The notes under the pieces are model-generated. The model was not told where the DNA came from. It worked only from the letters and a program-made list of their open reading frames with translations, and did not search any database. DNA of 64,000 nucleotides from the NCBI GenBank assembly GCA_008360955.1, contig LUCM01011182.1:172235-236234 (forward strand). The letters run 5' to 3'. Source of the DNA: Fasciolopsis buskii. Its lineage: Eukaryota > Platyhelminthes > Trematoda > Plagiorchiida > Fasciolidae. Position numbers and translations under genes: made by a program. This document shows, one piece after another, positions 1 to 14,191 of this stretch (within the stretch, counting starts at the first letter, position 1; every line of letters starts with the position of its first letter).

Positions 1-3000
1 AAGTAATTAAAAATATATTAAACATTTTAGGGGCTACCGACAGTTGGACAAAGAAAAGGTTGTAAAGTACTTATGAACCTTGAGTAAGTCAAGCCGGATG
101 AATGTTTTCCTTAAGTGAACGTCCGGTTCAATGTCCATTTGGGAGTAGCTGTTTGGTCAGTGAAGTTCTAGTCCAACGACAAGCACAGAGGTTATGCAGG
201 CCACTTTTGGGTTTGGGGTTGTGCAGATCATGAATTTTGTCATCAAAACTTATTTACTCGGTTTTCTTTCAATGTATAATCAGTGCAATTTAATTCAGTC
301 TGGACGTTGATATTGCACAGGGCTGATAGCCATATTCGACGGTCTGTTTGAAACGATACGAAACCTACCACTGCATTACTTAGCTATTACTGTAACACAC
401 TGTTGTATGGACGTTTTTACGGAGATTTTACGCCTTTAGGGCTATGTCATTAGTTCTCGAATGGGGAAAAAATCATGCCTTAATTATTGGGCAATTCAGT
501 CTGTCAATTGGAGTTAATGATAGACCGTGAGGAATTCTGTTTTTTACCAATCACCACCTAAACTTATAGAAGGAACGAATGAATGACTTTCTAGATTCAA
601 AAAATAAAGACTCTAGACAAAGTGAAAGAGCCAGCGCCCTCTCTGAAGAGATACATCAATCTCTCCATTTTCATTAGTGGTGATTTTCCCCGCGGCAACA
701 CGGTCATTACGTTTGAAGGCTGAAAACTTCTGCCTACAATGCATGCAATTCAGCGTCTGCTCCAGATATTTCTTAATTCTCACCCCACGCTTACCTGAAG
801 GATCTTACACACGCCAAATTTCAATTTGTAAATAGTAAGCTCAAATTTCTGTCAAGTTTAGAGAAACGCTTTTACCTAACTCAGCCTTTTTGGTCCGCAA
901 AACTGCGGCAGTAATTTTGTAACATTTGCACAGGATTCTGACAAAACTGTGGGCAGAACTACCTTCATATAAAACTTCCCGAATGTAGAATAAAATAACG
1001 AATTGTCGGCTTTCTTTGGATAACAAAGAATCTGAAAATACTGTTTCACTGGTGGCTTTCCGAAAGATCTTTTGTGGGACATACGTACAGATGTTCCAAG
1101 ACCTAAGTTCCTTTTCTGGGGAAGAAGGAAGACGCTAGCTTTTTCGAAGGTTTCTTGAGGATTTTGGGAACAGGTTTGTGTCATAGAAATGTCCCAGGCA
1201 AACATTTATTCTAAATTTATTTGTTGCAAGTCGCTCCGAAGCCTTTCGTAGCTGTTCTTGGTTTTTATGTTTACTCTCAGTTTCCAAGGAGCACTTTGAA
1301 ATAAACTCATATTATCCTGAATATCTGTCATTTAAGTGATTTATCTCCCAATGCCTATATTTAGTTCACCACTGGGAACCCTGGAATCACTATGCATTTA
1401 TAATCAGGTAACGAAGCTCGGTAGGTGATTCCTGAATCCTTCGTCCTATACAGGCTTTCATAAACGTATAAATCTTAGTGACCAGTGCATTATAGCCGTC
1501 AGGAAAACAATCACGAATGTGCTGTAATGTGCATTGCATGAGTTCAATAAACCCTAGTCGTCCAGCTCAGCTAGTCCAGCAGTTATGGCATTCGACGCAC
1601 AATCTTTCACCTCCACTACTGATGAGTCCTAAAAAGGATTAAGCTGCTCCCATCGGTTTACCTGGTGAGTTGGGCGTACAGTGTGCACAATGAATCATCC
1701 AACGGTATTTCTGTTTGTCGAATTTCTATTACAATGCTTTGGTCAGCTCCCAAAACAATAGTTATAACAGACTTGAAATCGGCCAAACTATTATTCGGAA
1801 CATCATGTATGAGTATATATGCTTCACAATAATCGGATGACTTGCCACTAGTCTTGTCCTAATGGCATTATTTTCTTTACACACTATTTATGGTCACCCA
1901 GTAAGAGAGCAGGCTATCTGATTATTGACAAAGTTGAAAAATGCACATTGTGCTGGTCACTGTAGTTGGTGAAATTCAATAAATCTTTAGAACCCACCAA
2001 TTAAGTAACAGCGATTAGTTTTGGCCGAATTATGGGGTAAATTGCCTAATTTCTCTAAGCTCTAAACTTTTAAAGTCCTAATCAGGCAGCCGATGAGCAA
2101 TAACCGGGAGCTTTGCTTTTCGATATTTTGTTGATCTGTCCGCATGTTCGTTAATACTCCAACCCTAGGCGGAATAAACTTACCCATACATTATGCTGTT
2201 ACAATGTGAAAAATCTGTTATATTGCAGAAGTGAAAAAATTGCAGCCTTAGTCGAAAACATTTGAAATTTTAATTCAAGACTCTTTTGGCAGTGATTCAC
2301 ATAACAGAAAACGTTATCATATTCTGGCAATGAAAATGCAGTAGTTGTAGTGCGATGGATCAGATTACCATGCTCACTAGTGAATTCGTCCCGCGCAAAT
2401 TTGACAATGTTTCTTCGAACATTTTGGGGTTTGGGTAATGATACCATGGCATCCAGTGGCTATCAGACTGTTATATTTTTCACTTTAACTTCAAAACAAA
2501 TGAAAGGCCTAGTCAATTTTACTTTCACTCGCATTCGGACTTAAACAAAAATCAATTAAAGCGTCGAAAGGTGTTTTCTTTGGATTGTGAATATTTATAC
2601 TCTGTCACTTGTAATACACAACTTACTGCGTGAACTAAAGGAGGACTGAAATTAAGTGACTGAGGAGCTGCAAATTCCAACGGTCGTTAGACAAACCAAG
2701 AAAATCGTGCCGGCAAATTCTGTTTGGTTTTATCAAATCGATCGCCCTTCAGCCAGACGTTTGTCAAATTTATCATTCAAGCAGAGAAGCGAGACGGAGA
2801 TGAATTTGTTTTGTCAACGAATTTCCACTATTTTCTATCTCACGCGAATCACCCAAGTAAACTGATTTTGGTTACTCTACATGGGTGAATTTCAATCGAT
2901 TTTGATGGAAATTTTCTTATAGTTTGCTCAAATGGTGCCTTGAGAATTTTTTGGCTGTGTAGACAATGTTATCTCTGAAACAAAATCTGCATTCCTACCT

Positions 3001-4009
3001 ACGTATTTGTTCTTCTGTTTTCTGGACATTGTTTATTGTGCTTGAAGAAATGGGAGTCCTTCAGGAGGTTAACTCACTGTATCAATTGCGGTTAACGTTT
3101 AGGCATGCTTTTGGCACTATTTACATGGTTAGTTTCAAAACGAGAAAAATGACACTGAGCAATCACTTGAACTTACAGGACTTGGTCTTCAAGCCTATCA
3201 ACTGGTTTGACTTGTTTGACAAACTAGGCTGATATTAAGCCAGATGCCATATCTGAGCATGAACGGTGAACGAGTGACCCTTCGGTTTGATGCCAAACGC
3301 GGTCCAAAGTGATGACCTGACGCAAAGGAATGAGAGCTCCATATTTTGGATTGTTGCTTCGGATCAAACTGAGAAAAGCTAACGCTCGTAACTAACTTTT
3401 AGTTTACAGCGTCAAGGGAATTTGCTGGCTAAACAGATAAACCGGCAAATTTGGGCATATTCGCGACTTTTGAAGACTGACATGTTTTTTATGTCCCAGC
3501 ATGGATACACCGAAAGAATTTAAAAAGACGAGTAGTTTCTATTCTCTGCTATATGAAAACGTCAGTCATTGGAACTGCTAAGGCGTGATTTCTACGTGAA
3601 ACTTGATAGTCTATGTTAAACGACAGTAGCCCATCATATAAAGCAAGCAAAGGAAATTACCAGTGAAATAAATTCACGAGGCAATTTCAATTTGTCAACA
3701 ATTTCACTATGAGCCATAACCCTTAGAATGCTTAATACAGACCGTGTATTCACTGGCATTTGAGATACATCACCATTTTCATCATTTGTTTCTGGAGAGG
3801 GACAGATAACCTGCAGGATAATTTCCCTTTCGCTGAGTTGAATTTCCTTATCGTTTACATCATCGGAAATAATGAGACCTTATTCCACCGGCTAATAGCT
3901 CGGTCTTCCAACTGCCCATACCGTGGTTTCGAAGTGAGATTAAAAAATAAACCTTTTCATGAGAACCTGATAATTAAATCTCCTACTACTAACGCATACC
4001 AAGTAGCCA
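1..4009. other. unassigned region
   Basis: Only short, overlapping ORFs without recognisable domains. I see no RNA gene, mobile element or tandem repeat that I can support. Confidence 0.6.
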
Positions 4010-4355
4010 GGCTCTGTAGGTCACGTCCAAAGCCTTCGTCGTACTTAGGCTATCTGCAGAGAAGTCATCTATCAGTAGGAGTTGATTTCTTGCTAGCGGC
4101 CAGTGGCCGTGCAAATCAGTGGCGTTTAGGTGCAACATCATCATGTGGTGAAGGTCAACAAACCGTCGAAAACCTACCCGTTATCGTAGTGGCGAAGATG
4201 TTCGAATCAATCTCGTTCAGCCCGGGTTCGCATCCTGATTGGGGCGCGTTGGATATGCACTGCAAATGATTCTTAACAAGGGTGAAACGACTGCACAGTG
4301 CTAGTGTTTCCATGGTTCTTAATGGTGAGTTCAGCGATAATATCACATGGTTAAT
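4010..4355 (+). repeat. SINE-like repeat, family 2, full copy
   Basis: About 345 bp that align along their length with 15760-16105. Shared blocks in order: CTCTGTAGG at the start, GAAGTCATCTATCAGTA, GTGGCCGTGCAAATCAGTG, GTGCAACATCAT, a CCCGGGTTCGC block, ATGCACTGC, and a tail with GAGTT(C/A)AGC and TCA(C/A)ATG. The GGTTCGCATCC block at about 4229 resembles a pol III B box, and GTAGTGGCGAAG about 40 bases earlier is a weak A box. This suggests a tRNA-derived element. An overlapping ORF at 3760-4269 is probably not a gene. Confidence 0.75.
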
Positions 4356-7300
4356 TATTTCACGAAAACATTCAGTCGCCTATTACTAACACGCAGCCAG
4401 AATCGTTGGTTTTCATGCAGTCCTGATCGCTAAACTAGATGCTTAGGAGAAACTTGCGTGATCGTGCAACTTTTATTGATATTGTGATACGCCGGTCTTA
4501 TTTGGTCTTCCTGAACACATTCTATAAAACATTATCCAGTGCATCACTCTGCAGATTCCGCAAAGGGCATGAATCAAGTTTGGTACAAATCCAATATCGC
4601 GCATTTTCACCGCAGCCAGAAAGTCATCTTTTTCACAGCGTGAACTTGTACTTCAAGGAGAAAGGGATATTCATGGGGTAGCGGCTGGTTTTAATTATTT
4701 CCTAGATGAAAGACAACTTTGGTTTGATGCAGATCGTTCGGTGATACGAAATTATCTGATCCAAACTAAGTGAATGAAATGCCCATCTGATCCCGCATCT
4801 TCAACTCATTTAGTCGGATTAAGCTGAGTGCTTCAGACTTAAACTCACTCAACCGCATGTCCTCGACGAATCTGGTTGACCACATTTCGGTGACTCATTC
4901 AAAGTTGACCTTCAGAAAATGCCCCCTTTTGGCTGAATATCCGACTAGTTAAGCACCATTCTCTCGCGAGTGACTGAGTGAGCAGCGAACACAAAACGAA
5001 TTCATTGTATTAAGCTCATTTTGCAGTCTACTGGAGAGGGATTGGTTAGAGGGAGCATCCAAACTTAGGTGGAGAGCGCAAATTTAGCATGACTACCACT
5101 CAGCCAAATCAGCGGTTAACTACGGTATAGTCTGAATGCTTGATAGGCCACACTTGGCCATGTGACTCATCCATCTATAGTATAATCCAGCGGAGACCAG
5201 AGGAAAGAACCAAGCACACATTGACCCCGATATCTGCTTCTGTTCACATAAACAATGAAGCGATAAAGTCTGTCCGATCTATTCGATTGTTTAGCAGGTA
5301 AATGCTGTAGTTTATAGCATGTCATCTGTCATGCGAATTGTTCTAACTAAATCATGCGCACGGTTCTATCGGTCGCAGCTGCTCACTTCAGCATGCATCT
5401 GCGTTCTTGAGAAGTGAATATGAGTGAGTGCACCTGTGATTGAGCGGCTGAGTGAATGCTTATGTAGGACTGTGGCCTGTCAGCCGAATGCATAACCTTG
5501 ATATAGGGCACATGATTACCTTTTCGCCTAGTCCAAACATGATGCATATTAAAGTCCCTGGTTGGATAAAGTTCGATGTATAACTACGCCGTGAACGTCC
5601 TCTCTAGGTGATCGATGAGCTTATGAACAAGGGATCAAGCCGAAAATAACGTAGATTCCTGACTTGATCCGACCTCATATTCGAACCGCTAAACCATCGC
5701 TGTACAATGAATAGCAGAACCAAAATGCTTACTGTTATACTGCAACCACAACGCTGTTTTTCAGTGTTTATCTTGTATTTCTGGTGACAAACTAATGACA
5801 ACTGGGTTTATCGCTATTCCATAATGAAATAAAATGTCAGCAGTAATATTTCATCCACATACCTATATCACGCAGCCTAGTAACCAAAAAATGGTGTTGC
5901 TTATTTCTAAATGTGGTAGAAAGGACAGATTGGAGTAATCTTAGAACATTCATAGGTGGATTACGAATAATTTTAAATGGGATCAAATGCAGGTGAGCGT
6001 TAAGGTCTTTGACAGAGAGACGAGCACTGCCGTGACTAGCTTTGTTCCCCGTTGCCGGAGCTATTTTGCGTTTTTGTCATGAGTTCTTGCGCTTTGATCT
6101 GAGCTACTCATGAGTAGCAAGAGCAATACATTGATTTGCCACAGTCACGCCGATGAACACGGTTGCATTTCGCTGTTATTCCATCTGGCATGATATTGAA
6201 GGTTCACCAAAGGTCAATAAGAACCTGGAATTAAGTTTTGGAGGAGCTCTCGTGAATTATTCACTTAGCGGTGAAAATTAACTTTTGGGGCAATATTTCC
6301 ACCTGGATGAATGAATTGAGTCATAGAGAACCATAGAAGGATTTAATGAAAGGTTAGGTAGGGTGATCCATTACGACTCTAACTTTCACAACGTCAAGGA
6401 GCTCCAATGGTTCAAAAGCCTGCGTGGGCCCAAGCACGTGGCATTAAGATTCACTGTAATCTGGTTGTAATTTTTCGAGTAACGGTATGGTCATTGCAGA
6501 AAAGCGAAGCACCAAAACGATGACTATGCCGTCTGCGCAAATTCATGTGTCGGCACGTTCAAGGAGTTCGTGGATTTCAAACTAATGGAATATCCTTGAA
6601 GCTGCTTGGATTGGCTTGAAACAATTTGTCCGAACTCAGTTCTACGCCCAACGGACTACTGATTGTTTAGTGGTTTGGAGAGTCCATTATTTATTACTTA
6701 AATGACTAACCTCTATAAGACTGCTAATTCGTTAAATTCTCTATACACAATGGAGTCTTTAGGGTCGACTCAGAGCCTGATTATTCTCCCCATTTAAGTA
6801 GCGAGCTGCCTAGTTTTCCAATCAAATGATTCAAAAGCAGTTGTTATTTTCTGCCCAGGATGTGACGGAGTGACAGGCTGAACCACTGTTCTTCATTTTC
6901 AATGGAATTTTGTAATTGGGAAACTTTAATACACTTGATAATCTGGTTTCAAATTTTAGCGATATACGCCTACAAAAATACTGTTTTTCTGGAACTGTTG
7001 CAAATTTTCAGAACTATGTAGGAACATACTTTTCTTCCGTGAGGTTTGAATGACTGTTCACAAATTGTGCAATGACCAACAGGATATCAACGGAACTCGC
7101 ATTATGGATTTGCAAATATTTGTTTCCTTAAGAAGTGCCATAATAAAGACTAATGAGAATAAACCAGTCTAACAGCAGATCCCAATAGCAGGGAAATGAT
7201 TTCGAAAAGTTTCTACGTGATTCTGAGACAAAATGAACAATTGATCACGTATATCATAATTAGCTGTGAATAACTAGAAATCATTCGGTGCTTTTTGAGT

Positions 7301-10300
7301 TTACTTGTATTTAAAATAAGCTCAGGCGCATCCTTCAGACTTCATGCCACTTTTTGGTAAGTGATACCACGAACAAAGCGAATATTTGTTATATTTACAC
7401 GCTTATGAACAACTCTAATCAAACTGCGAACAAAGCTAAAACTTCCGTTTCAAAATAATCATTTGTTACATCTGGCTGGATTTTAAAGCCAAAACAATCC
7501 GAACAGTCGAAATTCTGATTAACCAGAAAATTTCTCAGCGAAAGTCACAAAGATAAATTTTCCGTTGCCGACCTCTTCATTTTCGTGATTGGAATAGCAA
7601 GTCCACTTCTACAGAATCCCACAAGTTCGGCAAAGAACGTTTTATGAAGTTCACAACTGATTGCGCTCATTGGTTAAAAATTATATGGAATAATGGCATG
7701 ATTTAAAACTACGTATTTTCTCATAACATCATCCCGAATATCACAAATCTCTGAGCAGTAAGATGCATGCAAAAAGAAGCCTCCAAATAATGTTTTTTTC
7801 TCATCAAATTTGATAGCCCCAATCGCTATTACTTGTTTTTCCGTAATAACAACAACGAACCGGAGGGAAATCTGGCCGTAATTTATATTACCATTATTAC
7901 ATCATTATCGCTTCCATAGATTCACTTTCCCGGATAAATATGGTATGAATTCAAGAGCAACGTGCCTGGATCTGATTTATTCCTACACTGGAAAATGATA
8001 CCCTGGAATGGATGTAATGTCCCCACGCAGTCTGAAATGCTACTTGGAATTAATTTCACCACGAACTAATTTTTCGAATGATAAATTTTGGGGGAAAACA
8101 GTAATTCGAACTGAGGCCAAGGTATACTGGTAGTAGGATGGAATTCTCCAAAGGCATGAACTCCCTTTCTCTGTGAATACAGTTCAAATTAGTAAGTGGA
8201 CTCTCCAACAAGGAGAACTCATGCACAATCCTGTTGAACAAAATAAGCCTGCACGGGTAAATCGAATTTCTTCGATTTGGGGAATTAGGATGTAAAACAG
8301 TTATTCCGGTCTACGGGAAAATTTACTAGCCCATGAGGCTTGTCTGGATGAAATTAGTAAAGCGGTCACTGATAGTTAAAATGACTGGCTGCAACAGGGA
8401 CTTCAGCGATAGCGGTAACAGAACTCCATTTGGTCAGTCGTCTTATTCACTAATAAAGTCAAAATTTAAGAAGGATCAACCAGACGTTTTTGAAATACTT
8501 CTCAGATAACGAAACAACATTCGTCAGTGAGTGACATAACTCAATGACAACAGCCGATGGGCAACTCAAGAGTATCACCATCGCAAAAACGCCCGAGTAA
8601 AAGAAACGAGAACTGAGACAAGTAAAATGGAATAGGCCCTCAACGCCGTGTGGTTGAATGGATCAGTTCATTGGAGGCATAGGTATTTTCAGAGGAAAAT
8701 ATTTGGATGGCCAACTGCAGGTAGGTTTCAAAGACGTGCTCCCCTATCAGTTTCAGATCGTTCTCGTCACCAAAGGTGAAATATGGGAGTCAGAATATCC
8801 GACTGGTTTTAATTCCTGATGCATCTTCCAGTTCATCTGATTTAAAATTTCCAGTGCTCTTATGGTGAGAAGAAGTCATTCAGCAAACTGAAAACCATCA
8901 TATTCATGCACCACAGATCAAACCATAATCACTCACATAGTCATATGACGACCAAAACCTTCTGGTTAGATATTAAACAATAGAAAGATTACTAGTTAAC
9001 TATGAAGCTTGTGGTGGAAACTGAAAATACTTTATCAGCAGAGATTTGGATAAGTGTCTAGTAAAAGCTTCCATCGGAAGCTGGATTCTGACCGGTTACT
9101 TGCACCCACTTTGTATTTCGACAAAAGGTGAACGTAAAACATCTACTGCCCAAAGCAAACTGTTAGTAAACACAATTATTCTGTTACTTTTGATTACCCA
9201 AATCTAGCTGGTATGGTTTACGTTCTGCCCTGTAGTATATCTGGTTCATTAAGCATCTGGTCAATCCCCCCTGGAAGTTGTTCTACATAAATATGCAAAT
9301 AAATATATATATATATCCTTCGAAAAATATCGAGGAAAACACCTTCTTATGTCTGACGCGGTGATCACGATAGTTTAAGACCAGTAGAAAAGGTTAAAGC
9401 GTTAAAACCTATCAGGACTGGTATACCGGAATCCTTCCAATTCACAGTACATTGGTTCCTGAATAAATTATCTGTTCCACCGTACGGATAGTAATCAGAG
9501 TAACCGGAAAGTTGCTCGAATCGTCTGGCCAAATGTTAGGGTGGCCTCTAGATTTTTCCGTTTAGGGATCTCATAGCTCTCGATGTGCTACTTCGAAGGT
9601 TATCACTGTTTTCGGCAGATCTATCTGGTGCTAAAAAATCTCCTACTTTTGAAAACTACACTAATCTGCGGTTCTGGGGCCGTGGTTCTAAAGAGTGGCT
9701 CAGACCGACCTAAACAGATGAACCCACGATCACATTTAGGATAAAAAACAGACTACTGATTTACTCATTCTGATGTCATCAAAATGAGTCTGTATTAGCA
9801 AATTACTTTCGAAATATCTAATAAAAATAATGAAATCCTAGAGGAAAACCCGGCAAGTATGCCTGATGATCGGCGATAGCCACGAAACTTGTCATATGCT
9901 TCCGGAAATCTTTGTTCATCCATTCATATAATACGATGCATATTTATGCAAGTATAATTCTGTCATCTGTCATCTCAAACTGTCGTCATCTATAAGCAGC
10001 AATCTTACCTATCCCAAAGTGGATTTCTCTTCGCAATCATATGACTTTGATCACCCCACCAAAACCAAAATTTTCATCGAGTAGGCTATCATCATTTAGA
10101 TGTGAATTTGGACGTAGTTCAAAGAAAAATCGTCTATTCCTGATGAAATACCGCTATATTTAAATCCAAGTCAGATAAGTGGAAACCATACTTTTCCCTA
10201 ACAGGCGAAATTACAAGTGAAAGACAAGAGAGCGCCACAATAAGTAGACCAGATAATTTTACTCACGATACAGTTCGGAGATTAAACTTATAGGTACAGG

Positions 10301-13300
10301 TTAACGAACAAAAACTACAGATCATGCATTCCGTGCAAATTAATTAGAGGATAAGGTGACCTGAAGTGTTTTGTGGCAATAACCTAGATCACGTTTGTCC
10401 CGCTGTTTGATGAGCGATCATCTTTTTCTTCCAAATCAGTCCGTATTCGAACAGAATGATTATACAGACCTTCCGCCATCAGATGAAAAGCCAACCGATC
10501 CTGAGCCCCACATGCCTGAAAAAAACAAATTACATGGCAAGTTAATGCAAATTATTCCTAATCTATAGGAGTCCAATACATGGCAATCACTGAGTCACTG
10601 AACTGATTACAAGATTGACGGAATTACATGGGTAATGTGCGGCTACTTATGAGTAGCTAAACTTTTCTTCAAATTTTGATGGGCACTTATTATCATCCAG
10701 AGCAGACGACATGAATCCGGTGTCGAAACATGAGGCTCCGCAAAAGGGATGTTAAGTAAGCGAGGACTACATAAGTTGAATGAAATGCCACCAACTGACC
10801 CTGCGACCTTAGTGTGTAAATGAATTTCCTCAATCATTTTGATATCTCTCTTCACAACTCAGTAGTTTTGTCGGTTTTATTGATTCACACCAATAGCGGG
10901 CTATAAACTAAGAAGGCACCAACAAATGACTGGCTTAAAAGTTTCGTCGGTGGATAAGGTTAAATAAACACCTTCCAAAAAATAGATAATTTAACCTAAG
11001 TTTACGAAGTACGTTTGAAATCCTGTCGTTTAAATATTTGTGTTAAATCAGCTCTGTCCAATAAGAGTAATTTAAACAAATCCATATTTGTGGTATTTCA
11101 CAGGCTACTTAATCAAACGATTTATATCCTACTGTGCAACAGGAAACAATTCAGTACAACCTCAAAAGGGATAAATCTGCTAAATTTCAGGATTCACGAG
11201 GTGTGATTTGAAATTTGTTTGCCTACACGAAAAACACATCAACAGCTCCCTAACACTCCAAGTCATACTGCATATTACATCAGCCGCTTTGAAAGCTCAT
11301 CTTCATGTGCTCAGATCTAGTAGTTAAATAGCCTTTTACCTCCGAGAGAATAAAGTTTATGTTCGTCAGTTTATTATTTTTAGTTGCAACCTCAAAAGTA
11401 AGGTAGGCTTTACGAACACTTGGTATGGTCCTAATTCTAGAGAGTATTCAAACTCGGCACCACTTGGTTTTCTTCAGCGTGAACGTGACTTTGCGGTGTT
11501 TGCATTGCGAAATCGAACCGATTAGGTCAGATCGGTGGTGACCCACCTGCTATCGATATTATGCGACATTAGCTAACACGAGAAAGTCCGCCGAAGGTAT
11601 TAAGACTTAAGAGCTACTGGTATCCTAACTGGAATAATTGTGATAACTTTGAGGAATAAATATGTTCTCAAGTAGTTTCCACCAAGGCTGTATGGTTATC
11701 AACTGAAAATAAAGAAGGCGTCGCTCCTAGAATGTTTTTTGGGAGACTAGGAAAGGTAATTTGTACTGGCTACGAAAAAACGTCACCATTTTAATATTTC
11801 TGCATCTAAAATGGAGAAAACTGAAGCCGTATGTGACACTGTCATTGCTTGTCCGTGGTCCACTATTCGGTGAGTAAGAACTCAACTTGTTTAGGGATAA
11901 GCCTTGACAAGACTACCTTTCAAATATTTCTATCCTAGAGATTCGCCGAGCATCATACAGCCCTGCTCTCTGCGTATACCTTCCTGAGTCCACCCGTTTC
12001 TCAGGCACCTCTTTAGTCCCACATTCGTCTGCCTGCTAAACCGATGATAGCATAGTATACATAATGCAGGTTGTTATTTATAATATAACTTACCATGGCT
12101 CACAAATAAGCATATAGTGCGCGGTAGCAATGCCTGCAATTAGATATCGTGTCATGAGTAGTAGGGGATACGTCGCTTATGATCAGATTCCTTCAACAAC
12201 CCCGGGTACAAGGCATTCGCCATTCCGAATAGCGTTTCGATTTAGAGAATTTCTAGTTCGCTATCTGGTATGGTGCTTCTCCTTAGCTGCATAACAGTGC
12301 AACCTGTACTCATAACAAGCCCCATCACTGTACGAAACTACTGCATAAGCTCATCAAAAAAACTGGATCAAAATGAAAATAATGGTTTAGGCTAAACTAT
12401 AACAAATACACTGGAAGAATAAGTGTACCAGGCACGATCACGTTTGCAGCAAAATGAACATTCTCAGGAAAGAACCATCACAGCTGACTTGACGCTGCTT
12501 TCGTGAAGTGCGATTTGGACAGTCGGAAGGTTGTTGACGAGAATTCCGTGGATAATCAGATTTCGGTAATGGGCGAGGACTACCCCTGGCTATTCGTTCG
12601 TTGTTTTGAGAATCAGTTTCGTCTGGCCACATTTCTGTGCCCTTTTTTATAAAACATCAGTCTAATGAAATTCGAATGCTTCGGATGGGCACAAATATCC
12701 CCAGTTTCTCTGATTGAACCTGCCAAAAGCCGAATTAGCCTTTGTTCGAACAATGCAGATATTGGGATAAAGTCACTTCACTTAATCACTGTCCATCCGT
12801 GTGTTCGACCAGTACAACATGACTTAGTTCCACTCCTCATTTTTGCGAAAGACTCCAGGTTTCCTCCTTCACACAGTCACTTGATGCACACAGTTAGTTA
12901 GGTATCCAATAGATTATCACGCACAGTCAAATGTTAGTACGCTGAAGCCACCAGGTCGTATCATTTGCGATGAGACCATCTTTGCCATGTTGTTACTGTC
13001 ACGCTTCTGTACATAGACATACAGAATGTTTCAAATGAAAGGAAAATATGAAACGAAACTATCCTCTATTGCAAGGATTGCGCACTAATAAATTACCATA
13101 ACAGGCGTTTCACCCACTTATTTAGATTCCATCGAGAAACTGCGTCGGAGCATGATAACTCTTCGTGCTTTTTAGACCTCTGCGCTCACGGTTGTTTGCT
13201 GCCTGCGACAGAAGCGCAAGCAGACAAAATCCACTACTTGTTTCACTCCGAATGGAAGAAGACAAGAAGTCAAATGACTATCACTGTCAATCCCCTCGGA

Positions 13301-14089
13301 TAAAAACTTGTTCCACTGCTCTGCTGGACCGACAGTCAGCCATTACTTATCTGCTGAACTGGCACCAATAGATTTGGCACTATTCTAGCAGAGCGTATGC
13401 TGTATTTAAGGATTCCTCGCAGTGAGCATGAAAAGGCAGGTACTTCTGACGCTGCGAAACCCAGGGTGCTACAATTTGTATACATATAGCAAGCAGATCT
13501 TTAAAGCCGTCACTGAAGCAATCGCTTATTTTAGTCGTTGGAAAGAAATTCTGTTTTCGTATATATGTCCATAGGACCTACTCGGTGCGTTTGGCTCACA
13601 GTGAACTATCCGCCACAGTACCTCTAAATATAAATACAGAAATGCATACTGTCAAGAAGGAATGACCCTGGTTCATGTTCCAACAACAAAGTTCCAGGTT
13701 GCATGGGTCTATTTGGATTTGCAAAAAAAAAATTGTCGAACAATATAGTATCGACTAACACACAACACCCTGTGTCAAACCGGTCAGCAGAACGGTCAAA
13801 CCTGATTAATCAAGATGCGAATATTAGGAAGCTGATGAAATTTGACGCACGAATCCTGTATCGAAAACCATAGTTGAGAGCTGCATGCTCTGTTTGGGTT
13901 GTAGGCAAATGATTTTTGTATGAATTATTGACCCACTTAGTGTCACCACTTTTGTCCACTAAATTTAATCACTAGGGATGTGTTTGTAGAATGTCTATTT
14001 ACGAACCGTTGTTCTGGTTCCTCATTTAACTAATTTTCCATGCACATTTGCATTATTTCAAGCAGGACTGGATATCCGAAGCCCACTGC
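4356..14089. other. unassigned region downstream of engrailed
   Basis: No conserved coding block was recognised on either strand. There is a short TA run near 9303-9316 and a perfect 16-base palindrome at 6102-6117. The region would be intergenic if the 14090 exon is the end of engrailed. Otherwise it could hold the true last exon, but I found no better EH5 match here by eye. Confidence 0.5.
6102..6117. repeat. 16-base palindrome (GCTACTCATGAGTAGC)
   Basis: Perfectly self-complementary. Near-copies occur at about 10641-10658 (GGCTACTTATGAGTAGC) and 41049-41062 (CACTCATGAGTAGC). This could be a remnant of an interspersed repeat or coincidence. Confidence 0.4.
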
Positions 14090-14191
14090 TCACTGTAAAG
14101 GCCTGAAGGTGACTGAACAGGAGAGCACCGGCTGAGCATACGTGATGAACATCATTAACTGCAAAGCCGACGGTGTTCTGCCGAGGACGTT
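14090..14191 (-). CDS. en: candidate engrailed last exon (degenerate EH5)
   Basis: A 34-codon stretch ending in TGA, joined in phase 0 to exon 3 through acceptor GAACAG|AAC. It begins NVLGRTPSALQLMMF. In engrailed proteins the EH5 block lies eight residues after the KK that closes the homeodomain and reads roughly (A/L)(V/L)(H/Q)LMAQGLYNH. Here ALQLM falls at exactly that distance, and a Tyr sits where the Tyr of GLYNH would be. The rest of EH5 (AQGL, NH) is absent. The pyrimidine tract before the acceptor is about 15 bases away, which is weak. A variant polyadenylation signal ATTAAA lies about 120 bases past the stop, at 13964-13969. The exact phase and spacing favour it; the poor conservation after LM argues against. 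Confidence 0.5.
   Translation of the reverse strand, partial: NVLGRTPSALQLMMFITYAQPVLSCSVTFRPLQ

Noticed and set aside
3760..4269. 169-codon plus-strand ORF
   Set aside because: Its second half lies in the repeat shared with 15760-16105, where the frame is not conserved. No domain is recognisable.
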